Shown here: one piece after another, positions 37,164 through 55,489 of the stretch
How the letters are laid out: each line of letters starts with the position of its first letter
Numbering within the stretch: position 1 is the stretch's first letter
Assembly: GCF_041415945.1 (NCBI RefSeq)
Contig: NZ_JBGCUS010000001.1
Span: forward strand, 3,658,001 to 3,722,000
Source of the DNA: Ancylobacter sp. IITR112
GTDB lineage: Bacteria > Pseudomonadota > Alphaproteobacteria > Rhizobiales > Xanthobacteraceae
DNA length: 64,000 bases
Direction of reading: 5' to 3'
Program-made: the position numbers and the translations under genes
The notes under the pieces: model-generated
What the model saw: only the letters and a program-made list of their open reading frames with translations
Told to the model about the DNA's origin: nothing
Databases searched by the model: none

Positions 37164-37802
37164 CTACCAGCGCGCCACGCGGGGGCCGATCAGCGCCCCC
37201 GCCGCGGCGAGGCCGGCGATCGCCAGGCTGTACCAGCTCGCGACGAAGAGCGGGGAATCGTCGGGACAATGGGCGGCGTAGAACGCCGCCGCCAGCCCCC
37301 CGGCCAGCAGCCCCGCCACCGCTCCCGCCAGCACCGGCCGGGTGGGCGCGCCATGGCGCAGCACGGCGAGGAAGACGACGAGCGGGGCGGCGCCGATCAG
37401 CGGAATGAAGGTGAGGCAGGTGCGGGCATTGACGCCGACGAGCCGCGTGCTCCACTCGGCGGCCGGCACCGCCAGCAGTTCCAGCCCGACGCCGATGACG
37501 AGCAGCAGCGGCCCGGCCAGCAGCCAGCCGAGCGGGGCGCGCGCCGCCTCCCCCGGCCGCACCAGCCGGCCGAGCAGCACGAAGGCGCTCGCCGCGAGAG
37601 CCAGCGTCACCACGAATTTGAACAGGAAGCGCACCGTCTCCAGCGCCGCCAGTGCATCCGGGCGCGGGCCGAGGCTGAGCGAGAACACCGCCCCCGCCAG
37701 CAGGACCGCCAGCACGAGCGCCGCGCGCCGGACGGTGCCGAGCGGCGGCGCGGAGCGGCGTGTATCGGCGGCGAGCGCCCGGATGAGATCGTCGGTCTTC
37801 AT
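37164..37802 (-). CDS. nrsF: NrsF-family (DUF1109) membrane anti-sigma factor
   Basis: The protein is 212 residues from ATG 37802, one base after the sigF stop. A short cytoplasmic N-terminus (KTDDLIRALAADTRRSAPP) precedes six hydrophobic segments (ALVLAVLLAGAVFSLSL; FKFVVTLALAASAFVLL; WLLAGPLLLVIGVGLELLAV; CLTFIPLIGAAPLVVFLAVL; LAGAVAGLLAGGLAAAFYAA; SWYSLAIAGLAAAGALI). Conserved cysteines occur in ARTCLTF and AHCPDD, as in NrsF of Caulobacter, where paired cysteines sense metal or oxidative stress and release SigF. Confidence 0.88.
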   Translation of the reverse strand: MKTDDLIRALAADTRRSAPPLGTVRRAALVLAVLLAGAVFSLSLGPRPDALAALETVRFLFKFVVTLALAASAFVLLGRLVRPGEAARAPLGWLLAGPLLLVIGVGLELLAVPAAEWSTRLVGVNARTCLTFIPLIGAAPLVVFLAVLRHGAPTRPVLAGAVAGLLAGGLAAAFYAAHCPDDSPLFVASWYSLAIAGLAAAGALIGPRVARW

Positions 37803-37803
37803 G

Positions 37804-38352
37804 TCAGTCGCTTCCAAATCGCCGCGCGATCGCGGCCAGTCCCCGGTGCAGCGCCACCCGCACCGCCGTCTCCGTCATCTTCAGCCGCCGCGCCGCCTCC
37901 TCGACCGACTGTCCCTCGACCGAGATCGCCGCCACCACCGAGCGCTGGCCGGGGGCGAGACCGTCCAGCGCCCGGCCGATGTCGCGCGCGCTCACCGTCT
38001 CGACTTCCGGCTGGGGAATCGTCTCGGCGATGTCATCAACGTCGATCTCCGCCCGCCGGCCGCGCCGGCGAAAGGCGTCGATCAGCTTGAAGCGCGCAAT
38101 GGCATACACCCAGGGCAGCACCGGCGCCTCGGGCAGCCATGTATGCCGCTTCAGATGGATCGCCAGCAGCACCTCCTGCACCACATCCTCCGGCTCGACC
38201 CCGCCATGACTGATCCGACCGCGCACATAGGCGCGGACCAGCCCGGCCACACGCGCGAGAAACGCCGCATAGGCGCGCTCGTCACCCGCCAGCGCGGCGC
38301 GCAGCAGATCGGCGAGCTCGCGTTCGTGGTCGCGCTCCTTCCGGCCGTTCAC
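37804..38352 (-). CDS. sigF: ECF sigma factor SigF
   Basis: The protein is 182 residues from GTG 38352, preceded by AGGAGAGACC. An in-frame ATG at 38370 is rejected because the SigF-type promoter (38389 to 38364) would then be partly inside the gene. Region 2 is ERAYAAFLARVAGLVRAYVRG, GGVEPEDVVQEVLLAIHLKR and PWVYAIARFKLIDAFRR; region 4 is LAPGQRSVVAAISVEGQSVE and RLKMTETAVRVALHRGLAA. The nrsF neighbour, the promoter and the divergent bufferin operon together identify it as the SigF that responds to metal/oxidative stress in Caulobacter. Confidence 0.9.
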   Translation of the reverse strand: MNGRKERDHERELADLLRAALAGDERAYAAFLARVAGLVRAYVRGRISHGGVEPEDVVQEVLLAIHLKRHTWLPEAPVLPWVYAIARFKLIDAFRRRGRRAEIDVDDIAETIPQPEVETVSARDIGRALDGLAPGQRSVVAAISVEGQSVEEAARRLKMTETAVRVALHRGLAAIARRFGSD

Positions 38353-38363
38353 GGTCTCTCCTG

Positions 38364-38389
38364 TTCGCACGCCCGGGGCGATTTGTTAC
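38364..38389 (-). promoter_or_regulatory. SigF-type autoregulatory promoter of sigF-nrsF
   Basis: On the minus strand, GTAACA (38389-38384), a 16-base spacer and CGAA (38367-38364) match the Caulobacter SigF consensus GTAACC-N16-CGAA. The -10 element ends only 11 bases before the chosen GTG start, so the transcript would be nearly leaderless, and the good AGGAG (38362-38358) would sit around the start point. The same motif faces the bufferin operon. Confidence 0.75.
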
Positions 38390-38454
38390 GGCGCGGCGCA
38401 AAGATTGGCCAAGAGCCGGCCACAGCCGATCACGGCCTCGTGACAGGGTGGAGC

Positions 38455-38480
38455 GTAACATCGCCGGCGCCGGTCCCGAA
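38455..38480 (+). promoter_or_regulatory. SigF-type promoter of the bufferin operon
   Basis: GTAACA (38455-38460), 16 bases, then CGAA (38477-38480) equals the motif upstream of sigF, including spacing. A start point near 38487 would leave a leader of about 45 bases with CAGGAGACC before bufA. The two promoters face away from each other across 65 bases. Confidence 0.8.
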
Positions 38481-38532
38481 AGGCTGAGGGCACGGCCGAG
38501 GTCGGCCGCGCCCAGCCCTCAGGAGACCACTG

Positions 38533-38820
38533 ATGAACCGCTCGACCCTTGCTCTCGCCCTCGCCGGCTCGCTCGCCACCGCCCTCGCCACGGCGGCTGC
38601 CGCCGGCCCGCTGCCGCCGGAGAAGATGGCCGGCAACGAGAAGTGCTACGGCATCGCCCTCAAGGGCCAGAATGACTGCGCCGCCGGGCCGGGCACCACC
38701 TGCGCCGGCACCTCGACCAAGGACTATCAGGGCAATGCCTGGAAGGCGGTTCCCAAGGGTACCTGCGTGACCATGAAGGGCGGCGGTCATATGGGCTCGC
38801 TGACCCCGATCAAGAGCTGA
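38533..38820 (+). CDS. bufA: Bufferin precursor BufA (DUF2282), copper-binding RiPP
   Basis: The 95-residue precursor has signal peptide [20 protein letters not shown](AAA) with cleavage near residue 24, and four conserved cysteines at 38, 49, 57 and 78 ([24 protein letters not shown]). In characterised bufferins, core cysteines are converted to thiooxazoles by the MNIO enzyme BufB with BufC, and the exported product binds copper. It is first in bufA-bufB-bufC-doxX under a SigF promoter. Modification here is inferred from the family. Confidence 0.92.
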   Translation: MNRSTLALALAGSLATALATAAAAGPLPPEKMAGNEKCYGIALKGQNDCAAGPGTTCAGTSTKDYQGNAWKAVPKGTCVTMKGGGHMGSLTPIKS

Positions 38821-38883
38821 GCCGGCTCAGGAGGCTCGCCCCGGCGGGCCTCCCCTCCCGCACCCCACGCCGCGAGACACGCC

Positions 38884-39756
38884 ATGACCCCCGCCGATCA
38901 CCTGCCCGCCCGCGCCGGGCTCGGCCTCAAGCCCGAACATTACCGCGACATATTGGAGAAGCGGCCTGACATCGGCTTCTTCGAGGTTCATGCCGAGAAC
39001 TATATGGGCGCCGGCGGCCCGCCGCACCGCTATCTCGAAGCGGTGGCGTGCCTTTACCCGCTGTCGCTGCACGGCGTCGGCCTGTCCATTGGCGGGGCGG
39101 GCCCGCTCGACAAGGCGCATCTGCGCCGGCTGCGCGGGCTGATCGACCGCTACCGGCCGCAGAGCTTTTCCGAACATCTCGCCTGGTCGACGCATGAGAG
39201 CGGCTTTCTCAACGACCTGCTGCCGCTGCCCTACACGCCGGAGACGCTGGAGCGGGTGAGCGCGCATGTCGACGAGGCGCAGCAGACGATCGGGCGCCGG
39301 CTGCTGCTGGAAAACCCCTCCACCTATGTGCTGTTCGCCGAGAGCACGATCGACGAGATCGACTTTCTCGACGCCGTCGCGGCGCGCACCGGCTGCGGCC
39401 TGCTGCTCGACGTGAACAATGTCATGGTCTCCTGCGTCAACCACCGGATCAACCCCGCCGCCTATATCGACCGCTTCCCGGTCGAGCGCGTCGGGGAAAT
39501 CCATCTTGCCGGCTATGACGAGACGGTGGACGGCGCCGGCGACCGGCTGCTGATCGACACCCATGGCTCAGCGATCCGCACCGATGTGATGGCGCTCTAC
39601 GACCACACGCTGGCGCGCAGCGGCGCGCGGCCGACGCTGATCGAATGGGACAATGACGTGCCGGACTTCTCCACGCTGCACGCCGAAGCGGTGCGGGTGG
39701 ACGCGCGGATCGCCGCCGAGACCGCCCGGCGCAACGCACGGGTGGAGGCCGCCTGA
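38884..39756 (+). CDS. bufB: Multinuclear non-heme iron oxidase (MNIO, DUF692) BufB
   Basis: The 290-residue TIM-barrel protein shows the MNIO metal ligands: [11 protein letters not shown] (His/Glu), [14 protein letters not shown] (His), FSEHLAW (Glu/His), LLLENPSTY (Glu/Asn), [16 protein letters not shown] (Asp/Asn), [10 protein letters not shown] (His) and [12 protein letters not shown] (Glu/Asp). It installs thiooxazole-type heterocycles on bufferin cysteines. It lies 63 bases after bufA and four before bufC. Confidence 0.93.
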   Translation: MTPADHLPARAGLGLKPEHYRDILEKRPDIGFFEVHAENYMGAGGPPHRYLEAVACLYPLSLHGVGLSIGGAGPLDKAHLRRLRGLIDRYRPQSFSEHLAWSTHESGFLNDLLPLPYTPETLERVSAHVDEAQQTIGRRLLLENPSTYVLFAESTIDEIDFLDAVAARTGCGLLLDVNNVMVSCVNHRINPAAYIDRFPVERVGEIHLAGYDETVDGAGDRLLIDTHGSAIRTDVMALYDHTLARSGARPTLIEWDNDVPDFSTLHAEAVRVDARIAAETARRNARVEAA

Positions 39757-39759
39757 CCC

Positions 39760-40527
39760 ATGGATGCCGCCGCCCGCCAGAACGCCTTCGCCGAGGCGCT
39801 GCTCGATGCCGATGTTCCCCCGCCGCCGGGCCTTGCCGGCGCGTCCGGCACGACGGATGCCGCCCGCTTCGCCGTCTATCGCAACAATGTGCATGTCGGC
39901 CTCGCCCGCGCGCTGGCGCAGCGCTTTCCCGTCACGGAAAAGCTGGTCGGCTCCGCCTTCTTCGCGGGGATGGCACAGGCTTATGTGCGCCAGCACAAGC
40001 CCGCCTCGCCGCTGATACTCGCCTATGGCGACGACTTCCCCGATTTCATCGCCGGCTTCGCACCGGCGGACGATGTGCCCTATCTCGCCGATGTCGCCCG
40101 GCTGGAAGTGGCCTGGACGCGGGCCTACCACGCCGCCGACGCCGCGCCGCTGGCGCCTGGGCGGCTCGCCGCCGTGCCGCCCGAGCGACTGGCGGGGCTG
40201 GTGCTCGTCCCGCACCCCTCGGCGACGCTGCTACGCTCCGCCCATCCCGCCGGCTCGATCTGGGCGGCGCATCAGTCGGCTGCGATCACTCCGCTGGAGG
40301 CGTGGGAGGCCGAGACCATGCTGGTGGTGCGGCCGGAACTCGCGGTGAACATCCATGTGCTGCCGCCCGCCGACGCGCCCTTCGCCGCCGCCCTGTTCGC
40401 GGGCGAAGCGCTCGGCGTCGCGGCGGAGGCCGCGCTGGCGGCCGGGCCGGACTTTGATGTCGGTGCCGCACTTGTCGGCCTTCTCACCCTCGGCGCCTTC
40501 GCCGATTTGCAAGGGGACGTTCCATGA
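39760..40527 (+). CDS. bufC: Bufferin partner protein BufC (DUF2063)
   Basis: The 255-residue protein has the DUF2063 N-terminal pattern: QNAFAEALLDADVPPPPG, RFAVYRNNVHVGLARALAQRFPVTEKLVG, FFAGMAQAYVRQHKPASPLI and YGDDFPDFIAGFAPADDVPYLADVARLEVAWTRAYHA. A C-terminal domain of about 110 residues follows. Such proteins form a complex with MNIO enzymes and recruit the precursor. The stop overlaps the DoxX gene start by four bases. Confidence 0.9.
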   Translation: MDAAARQNAFAEALLDADVPPPPGLAGASGTTDAARFAVYRNNVHVGLARALAQRFPVTEKLVGSAFFAGMAQAYVRQHKPASPLILAYGDDFPDFIAGFAPADDVPYLADVARLEVAWTRAYHAADAAPLAPGRLAAVPPERLAGLVLVPHPSATLLRSAHPAGSIWAAHQSAAITPLEAWEAETMLVVRPELAVNIHVLPPADAPFAAALFAGEALGVAAEAALAAGPDFDVGAALVGLLTLGAFADLQGDVP

Positions 40528-41043
40528 CCTCCGCCTTTGAGCGCTCCTCCGCCTCCGGCCCTTCGGCCTCCGCGCCCCCGGCGCCGCGTACCGCCCTGCC
40601 AAGGCTGGTGGGCCGGGCGGAGGGACTGCTGGCGGCGATCCCGCCCGCCCTGCCGCTGCTGGGCCTCAGATTGGCGCTGGCGGTGCCGTTCTTCTTCTCG
40701 GGCCTGACCAAATGGGACGGCTTCCTCACTCTTTCGGCCGGCGCGCACTTCCTGTTCGAGGAGGAGTTCCGGCTGCATCTGTTTGGCGGCACCTATCCCT
40801 ACCCGTTCCCGACCCTGATGGCGGCAGCGGCCGGAACGGGCGAGATCGTCCTGCCGCTGCTGCTGGTCGCGGGCCTGTTCACCCGCTTCGCCGCGCTCGG
40901 CCTGCTGCTCATGACCGCCGTCATCCAGCTCACCGTTCCCGAGGGCTGGGCCAATTTCCACCTGCCCTGGGCCGCCATGGCCTTCGCGCTGGTGGTGTTC
41001 GGCGGCGGCTCGCTGGGGCTGGACGGGCTGAGGCGGCCACGGT

Positions 41044-41051
<8 letters not shown>
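40524..41051 (+). CDS. DoxX-family membrane protein, last gene of the bufferin operon
   Basis: The 175-residue protein has four hydrophobic segments after a Pro/Ala-rich N-terminus (LPLLGLRLALAVPFFFSGLTKWDG; AAAAGTGEIVLPLLLVAGLF; FAALGLLLMTAVIQLTV; AMAFALVVFGGGSLGL). LALAVPFFFSGLTK and TGEIVLPLLLVAGL are DoxX signatures. DoxX proteins close many bufferin operons; their role may be in membrane redox or thiol chemistry. The gene ends 8 bases inside the convergent PKS-NRPS gene. Confidence 0.88.
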
Positions 41052-49741
<8,690 letters not shown>

Positions 49742-49755
<14 letters not shown>

Positions 49756-50069
49756 CGCCGCCTCCCTCGATCATCGCCAACAGCTTTTCCCGGTCACCGC
49801 CGCCGCCGGGCGGCGGCGCTGTTGTCGAGGGGGAGGCTTGCGCAGGGCCTGCGGCACGGCACGGCCGGGATGCCCGACAGCCGAAGCTCCGGCATCCGCC
49901 AGAGCCCCGCGCCGGCGCCGTCGAGCAAGGCAATGGACCAGCGGATCTCGCTGCTGCCGGCCAGCGCGGCGAGCCGGGCCGCGACGGTACCGGCGGGACG
50001 GATCGGGCTCATAGCGAGGGCACCTGCAGCTTCTGCCAGCCAGAGTGTTTCGTCCTCGCCTCGTAGCAC
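49742..50069 (-). other. Possible frameshifted small gene upstream of and overlapping the PKS-NRPS start; remaining intergenic sequence to 50148
   Basis: Between the OhrR-like gene and the megasynthase (393 bases) the minus strand has a protein-like stretch from ATG 50069 (LAALAGSSEIRWSIALLDG, LWRMPELRLSGIPAVP, ASLPLDNSAA) which loses frame at a CCGCCGCCGGGCGGCGGCG tract near 49797-49816. Another frame continues GGGGDREKLLAMIEGGGGDH and stops at 49742, overlapping the megasynthase GTG as a coupled upstream gene would. Joined, the product would be about 105-110 residues. I do not recognise it; it is not MbtH-like. It may equally be non-coding. Confidence 0.3.
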
Positions 50070-50148
50070 GGGGCGACGGCGGAGACGATGATCTGCGCGA
50101 CCTCAAATGCGCGTCCTGGCGGCCCCTCAACCAGGCCCTGCGCCGCCT

Positions 50149-50616
50149 TCAGGCGGGTGGGGTCCAGTCGCCGAGCCGGGTGTAGAGCGCCTCGCGCAAC
50201 TGCCGCAGGTCGCGGTTCAGAGCGCCGAGCTGCGCCGGGCTGCGTCCCGAAGCCTGCGTCAGTTCCGCGCCCAGGCAGCCCGCCCTGCCCCTGAGCGCCC
50301 GCCCCGCCTCGCTGAGGGCGATCACGACCTGGCGCTCATTGTCGGGATTGCGCGTGCGGCGCAGCAGGCCGGCGGCCTCGAGCCGCTTGAGCAGCGGGGT
50401 GAGCGTGCTCGATTCGAGCGCCAGTCGTTCGGCGATGCCGCCCACGGTCAGCCCCTCCTCGCGCCACAGCACATTCAGCACGAGATATTGCGGGTAGGTC
50501 AGCCCGAGTTCGTCGAGCAGCGGCTTGTAGAGGCGCTGTATGGCCATGCCGACGGAATAGATGGTGTAGCAGAGGTGGTCGTCCAGCGGCAGGGGCGGGT
50601 TGGCGGCTTCGGTCAT
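50149..50616 (-). CDS. OhrR-like MarR-family regulator
   Basis: The 155-residue protein has the OhrR pattern: LDDHLCYTIYSVGMAIQRLYKPLLDELGLTYPQYLVLNVLW, with the N-terminal reactive Cys of peroxide-sensing OhrR, followed by the winged helix GGIAERLALESSTLTPLLKRLEAAGLLRRTR and wing NPDNERQVVIALSEAG. OhrR normally represses ohr, which is not adjacent here. The next gene downstream on the same strand is the PKS-NRPS, so it may have been recruited to control it; that is inference from position. Confidence 0.88.
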   Translation of the reverse strand: MTEAANPPLPLDDHLCYTIYSVGMAIQRLYKPLLDELGLTYPQYLVLNVLWREEGLTVGGIAERLALESSTLTPLLKRLEAAGLLRRTRNPDNERQVVIALSEAGRALRGRAGCLGAELTQASGRSPAQLGALNRDLRQLREALYTRLGDWTPPA

Positions 50617-50663
50617 AAAGGTACTCCTATCCGCCGATTATAGCGCAGGCGCCGCGAAAAATA

Positions 50664-50673
50664 TATCGCGATA
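50664..50673. promoter_or_regulatory. Palindrome in the ohrR-like/frmR intergenic region, candidate MarR operator
   Basis: The perfect palindrome TATCGCGATA lies in an AT-rich island (AAAAATATATCGCGATAATA, 50657-50676) about 48-57 bases upstream of the OhrR-like start. MarR-family proteins commonly autoregulate through such palindromes. It is not a clear match to the classical OhrR box. Confidence 0.4.
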
Positions 50674-50729
50674 ATATTAAGCCGCATGGGCCGTGCGTCG
50701 GCATCCACGTGCCGCTCTCTCTTGCGTGG

Positions 50730-50745
50730 ATACTCCCTCCAGTAT
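50730..50745. promoter_or_regulatory. FrmR operator (TACT-N6-AGTA type)
   Basis: ATACTCCCTCCAGTAT is an inverted repeat ATACT/AGTAT flanking a C-rich six-base centre, the architecture of RcnR/FrmR-type operators (TACT-G/C tract-AGTA). It is 48-63 bases upstream of frmR, the correct place for repression relieved by formaldehyde. Confidence 0.75.
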
Positions 50746-50792
50746 ATTCAACGACGCGATCCGCCGGCGCCGCCGGCCCGCAGGGTGTCGCG

Positions 50793-51074
50793 ATGCCCCA
50801 TTCACCCGACGACAAGAAGCGCGCCCTGACACGGCTGCGCCGTATCAAGGGCCAAGCCGAGGCGCTGGAACGGGCGATCGAGGCGGAGGCCGAATGCGGC
50901 GTGCTGCTGCAGCAGATCGCCGCGCTGCGCGGCGCCGCCGGCGGGCTGATGGCCGAGGTGCTCGACATCCATCTGCGCGAGAGCATCGGCCACGCCGTGG
51001 CGGCCGCCGGCGCGCGTCCCGCCGCCGACGAACTCGACGCCATCATGAAGATTTTGCGCACCTATCTGAAATAG
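50793..51074 (+). CDS. frmR: Formaldehyde-responsive repressor FrmR (CsoR/RcnR family)
   Basis: The 93-residue all-helical protein from ATG 50793 has DDKKRALTRLRRIKGQAEALERAIEAEAECGVLLQQIAALRGA; it carries the family cysteine in ECGVLLQQ (the formaldehyde-reactive residue in FrmR) and ESIGHAV further on. It starts MPHSPDDKK, keeping the N-terminal Pro-His of FrmR proteins. It lies 27 bases before frmA, downstream of a matching operator. Confidence 0.92.
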   Translation: MPHSPDDKKRALTRLRRIKGQAEALERAIEAEAECGVLLQQIAALRGAAGGLMAEVLDIHLRESIGHAVAAAGARPAADELDAIMKILRTYLK

Positions 51075-51101
51075 CGCACCAGATTCCGGAGGGAGAAGTC
51101 C

Positions 51102-52229
<1,128 letters not shown>

Positions 52230-52239
52230 GGAGCGCAGA

Positions 52240-53073
52240 ATGGAAACCGTCTCGAAAGCGAAGTCGCATGGCGGCGTTCAGGGCGTCTACCGCCACGATT
52301 CCACGGTCACCGGCACGCCGATGACCTTCGCCGTCTTCGTCCCGCCGCAGGCGGCGGACGGCCCCGTTCCGGTGCTGTGGTATCTCTCCGGCCTTACCTG
52401 CACCCATGCCAATGTGATGGAGAAAGGCGAGTACCGCGCGGCGGCGAGCGCCCACGGCGTCATCATCGTGGCGCCGGACACCAGCCCGCGCGGCGCCGAT
52501 GTGCCGGACGAGCCCGACAACTGGCAGTTCGGTTCAGGCGCCGGCTTCTATCTCGACGCTACGCAGACGCCCTATGCCACCCATTACCGGATGTATTCCT
52601 ACCTCGTCGACGAACTCTCGGCACTGGTCGCCGCGCAGTTCCCGGCGGATATGAGCCGCCAAGGCATCTTCGGCCATTCCATGGGCGGGCACGGCGCGCT
52701 CACCCTGGCGCTCAAGCACCCGGACCGGTTCAGGAGCTGCTCTGCTTTCGCCCCGATCACCCAGCCAAGCACGGCGGACTGGTCGCGGCCGGCGCTAGAG
52801 AAGTATCTCGGCGCGGATGAGCGGGACTGGCGCGCCTATGACGCCGTCGCGCTGATCGAGGACGGAAAGCGCTTCCCGGAATTCCTGGTCGATCAGGGCG
52901 GCGCCGACCCCTTCCTCGACACAGGGCTGCGGCCGCAATTGCTGGCACAGGCCTGCGCGAGCGCCGGCATTCCCCTCTCGCTCAACCTGCGCGAGGGCTA
53001 TGATCATTCCTATTTCTTCATCTCGACCTTCATGGCCGATCACATCGCCTGGCATGCCGCCCGCCTGCGCTGA
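52240..53073 (+). CDS. frmB: S-formylglutathione hydrolase
   Basis: The 277-residue alpha/beta hydrolase has PVLWYLSGLTCTHANVMEKG, PDTSPRGADVPDEPDNWQFG, the nucleophile elbow GIFGHSMGGHGAL, and catalytic Asp and His in DQGGADPFLD and EGYDHSYFFISTF. It converts S-formylglutathione to formate and glutathione, completing formaldehyde detoxification. It starts 10 bases after frmA. Confidence 0.96.
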   Translation: METVSKAKSHGGVQGVYRHDSTVTGTPMTFAVFVPPQAADGPVPVLWYLSGLTCTHANVMEKGEYRAAASAHGVIIVAPDTSPRGADVPDEPDNWQFGSGAGFYLDATQTPYATHYRMYSYLVDELSALVAAQFPADMSRQGIFGHSMGGHGALTLALKHPDRFRSCSAFAPITQPSTADWSRPALEKYLGADERDWRAYDAVALIEDGKRFPEFLVDQGGADPFLDTGLRPQLLAQACASAGIPLSLNLREGYDHSYFFISTFMADHIAWHAARLR

Positions 53074-53097
53074 CGGGAAGCGGTGGCGCCGGGCGCG

Positions 53098-55206
53098 TCA
53101 GTCCGGCGCCATCGAAGCGGCGAAGGCGGCAGGGTCCAGGGCGGGCTTCGCCGCCAGACGCCCGACGCGGTAGTAGAAACTCCCCACGACCCGGCCGTTG
53201 CTTTTCACCTCACGCTGTTTCACCTCGCCGAGTTCGGCGAAGGAGAAGCGCAGCAAGGGGCTCTCGATCCGACGCCGCGAGAAGGCGAACAGCACCGCCT
53301 GCCGCCCGCCATAGGCGTCGGGCGGGTACCAATAGCCATACATGAGGGCGGGCTGGCCGAGCACGCCGCGCCCCACGGACATGGCGGGCCTCGCCCCGGC
53401 GCCGGCGGCGTAGAAGGCGAGCTGGCTGGCGATGTTATAGGCATCCAGCCCGATCAGCACGGGCTCATCCCCGGTGGTCGCCCTCACCTCCTCGGCGAGG
53501 CTCGCCGCCTGGGCGCCGAAATCCTGCCAGGCCACCGGCACGGCGGGAAAGGGTGCCACCACATGCGGCCCCGGCAGGCCGGCGACGAGAAAAATGAGCC
53601 CGGCGCCGTAAAGCGCGAGAGCAATGGCCAGCGTGGGCGCGACGGCACGCTGCAGATGGCGCTGACGCGGACCGAGGCGGTCAGGCGCCGCCAGCAGGCC
53701 GGCCGCCACCGCCGGCAACACCGCCAGCCAGAGCGGGCCGGTCCAGTTCAGCCGCGCCATGTGAAACAGGCTGAAGCCGACGAAGACGGACAGCGGCACC
53801 AGCGTGAACAGCCCGATGAACAGCCAGCGGCGCCGCTCCTCCTGCCGTCCGCCGCCTTCGCCGGCGGTGGGCGCGGGCCCGCCCACGCCCCGCTCGCGCA
53901 GCCAGAGCACGGCAAGCGCGGCGACCAGCACCGTCGGGGTCAGCAGCCCGGCGCCGCCGAGCAGCAGTTCCGGCAACGAGAAGCGGAAGCTGCCGCTGAC
54001 ACGGCGCGTGCTCTGGAAGGCGAAGGAGGCGAGATCGTGCTCGAGGTTCCAGAGGATGACGGGCGAGAACACCAGCACCGCCACAACCGCCGCGAGATAA
54101 GGCTCCGGCCGCTTGAACCAGCCGCGCGCGCGCGGGTCCAGCAGCATGAACAGGAGAGCCGCCGGGCCGAGCAGGGCGATGGTGTATTTCGACAGCAGCC
54201 CCAGGCCGAAACAGAGACCGACGCCCCCCCACGCCCCGGCCTTGCCGCCCCGCAAGGCGCGCTCGAGGAAATACAGCGTTCCGGCCCAGCAGGCGGTCAG
54301 CGGGGCGTCCGGCGTCATGACGAGGCCGGTGCCGAAATAGAAGGGCAGCGTCGCCACCAGTAGCGCGGTGATGAACGCCGCCGACCGGCCGAACATGCGC
54401 CCGGCGAGCTGGAAGCTGAAGAAGGCGGTGACGCCCCAGCACAGCCAGGCGGCGAGGCGCACGCCGAACTCGTTGCTGCCGAGCAGTTCGGTGCCGGCAA
54501 AGATCAGCCACGCCACCATGGGCGGATGGTCGAGATAGCCGATGTCGAGATGCTGGGCATAGTTCCAGTAATAGGCTTCCTGCGGCATCAGTTCGGTGAC
54601 GCCCAGGAACATCAGCCGCAACAGCACGCTATAGGCCACCACGGCCAGCGCGGCGAGCCGCCAGCGCGCCGCCCGCGAGAGCGGCGCAAGCGTGGCGGGA
54701 ACGACGAAGAACACCGCGCCAAGGGTGCTGACCATCGCCGTTGCGCCAAGGGCGGGAAGGAAGGCGAGAGGCGCGGGAAGATCGAGCAGCGCGGCGGCGC
54801 TCGCCAGCACGCCCGTGCGCAGGGCAAGCGCCAGCACCACCACAATGGCGAGCCGCGCCGCGAGATCGACCTTTGGCGGAAGCGGCGCCGCGCCGTCACG
54901 CCCGGCCCAGCGCAACGCCAGCCCGTGAAGACAGAGCGCGGCGAGGCCGAAGCTCACCAGTTGCGCCCCCATCACCCCGACGCCGAGGCCGAGCAGCAGT
55001 AGAAAGGCCACAAGGTCGAGCGCCCCGCTCAGGCAGGCGGCGGCGATGAGCGGGAGCGCGCGGCGCGCGGGAAAGGCGCGGGCAAGCTCGGCCCGCAGGC
55101 GCCGCAGAAAGATGGAGGTCCGACGCCGCGTTGCCGGCGGCGGGTCCGCCACGCCGGGCCATGGCGCTCCACCGTCCCAAATCGGGCGCTCCGCACGTCC
55201 ATCCAT
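53098..55206 (-). CDS. GT39-like (ArnT/PMT type) membrane glycosyltransferase with N-terminal hydrophobic extension
   Basis: From ATG 55206 the protein is 702 residues; in-frame ATGs at 55266 and 55356 are alternatives, the former with GAGGGCGG before it. The N-terminal part has four hydrophobic segments (LPLIAAACLSGALDLVAFLLLL and following), somewhat GtrA-like. The GT39 core begins VLLRLMFLGVTELMPQEAYYWNYAQHLDIGYLDHPPMVAWLI, with the catalytic-loop acidic residue in QEAYYW and LDHPP. VATLPFYFGTGLVMTPDAPLTACW and GLGLLSKYTIALLGPAAL follow. A soluble C-terminal domain of about 140 residues lies in the periplasm. Such enzymes transfer sugar from polyprenyl phosphate to lipids or proteins; acceptor unknown. 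Confidence 0.85.
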   Translation of the reverse strand: MDGRAERPIWDGGAPWPGVADPPPATRRRTSIFLRRLRAELARAFPARRALPLIAAACLSGALDLVAFLLLLGLGVGVMGAQLVSFGLAALCLHGLALRWAGRDGAAPLPPKVDLAARLAIVVVLALALRTGVLASAAALLDLPAPLAFLPALGATAMVSTLGAVFFVVPATLAPLSRAARWRLAALAVVAYSVLLRLMFLGVTELMPQEAYYWNYAQHLDIGYLDHPPMVAWLIFAGTELLGSNEFGVRLAAWLCWGVTAFFSFQLAGRMFGRSAAFITALLVATLPFYFGTGLVMTPDAPLTACWAGTLYFLERALRGGKAGAWGGVGLCFGLGLLSKYTIALLGPAALLFMLLDPRARGWFKRPEPYLAAVVAVLVFSPVILWNLEHDLASFAFQSTRRVSGSFRFSLPELLLGGAGLLTPTVLVAALAVLWLRERGVGGPAPTAGEGGGRQEERRRWLFIGLFTLVPLSVFVGFSLFHMARLNWTGPLWLAVLPAVAAGLLAAPDRLGPRQRHLQRAVAPTLAIALALYGAGLIFLVAGLPGPHVVAPFPAVPVAWQDFGAQAASLAEEVRATTGDEPVLIGLDAYNIASQLAFYAAGAGARPAMSVGRGVLGQPALMYGYWYPPDAYGGRQAVLFAFSRRRIESPLLRFSFAELGEVKQREVKSNGRVVGSFYYRVGRLAAKPALDPAAFAASMAPD

Positions 55207-55489
55207 TGGCTCACCCGTTCTTGCCGGGCGGTACTGGGCACCGCCCGCAGCGGGCGATACCAACATACCGCCCTCACGGCAAAATTCGGGCAGAAGCGCT
55301 GACAGATCGCTGACGATTCTTCCGTTTCCGATGGAAAAGTCGGGCGACGCGGCCATTGCCCGGTTCTGGCGGCGGGCGACGACCGGAACCGGCCGCTGAG
55401 GCCGGTCCTGACGGCGGGGACGGGGGCCGGCGGGCCGGCCCTGGCCGGAAGAAGCGCAGGGAGGCAGGCGCGCCCTGTGGCGCCGCCGT

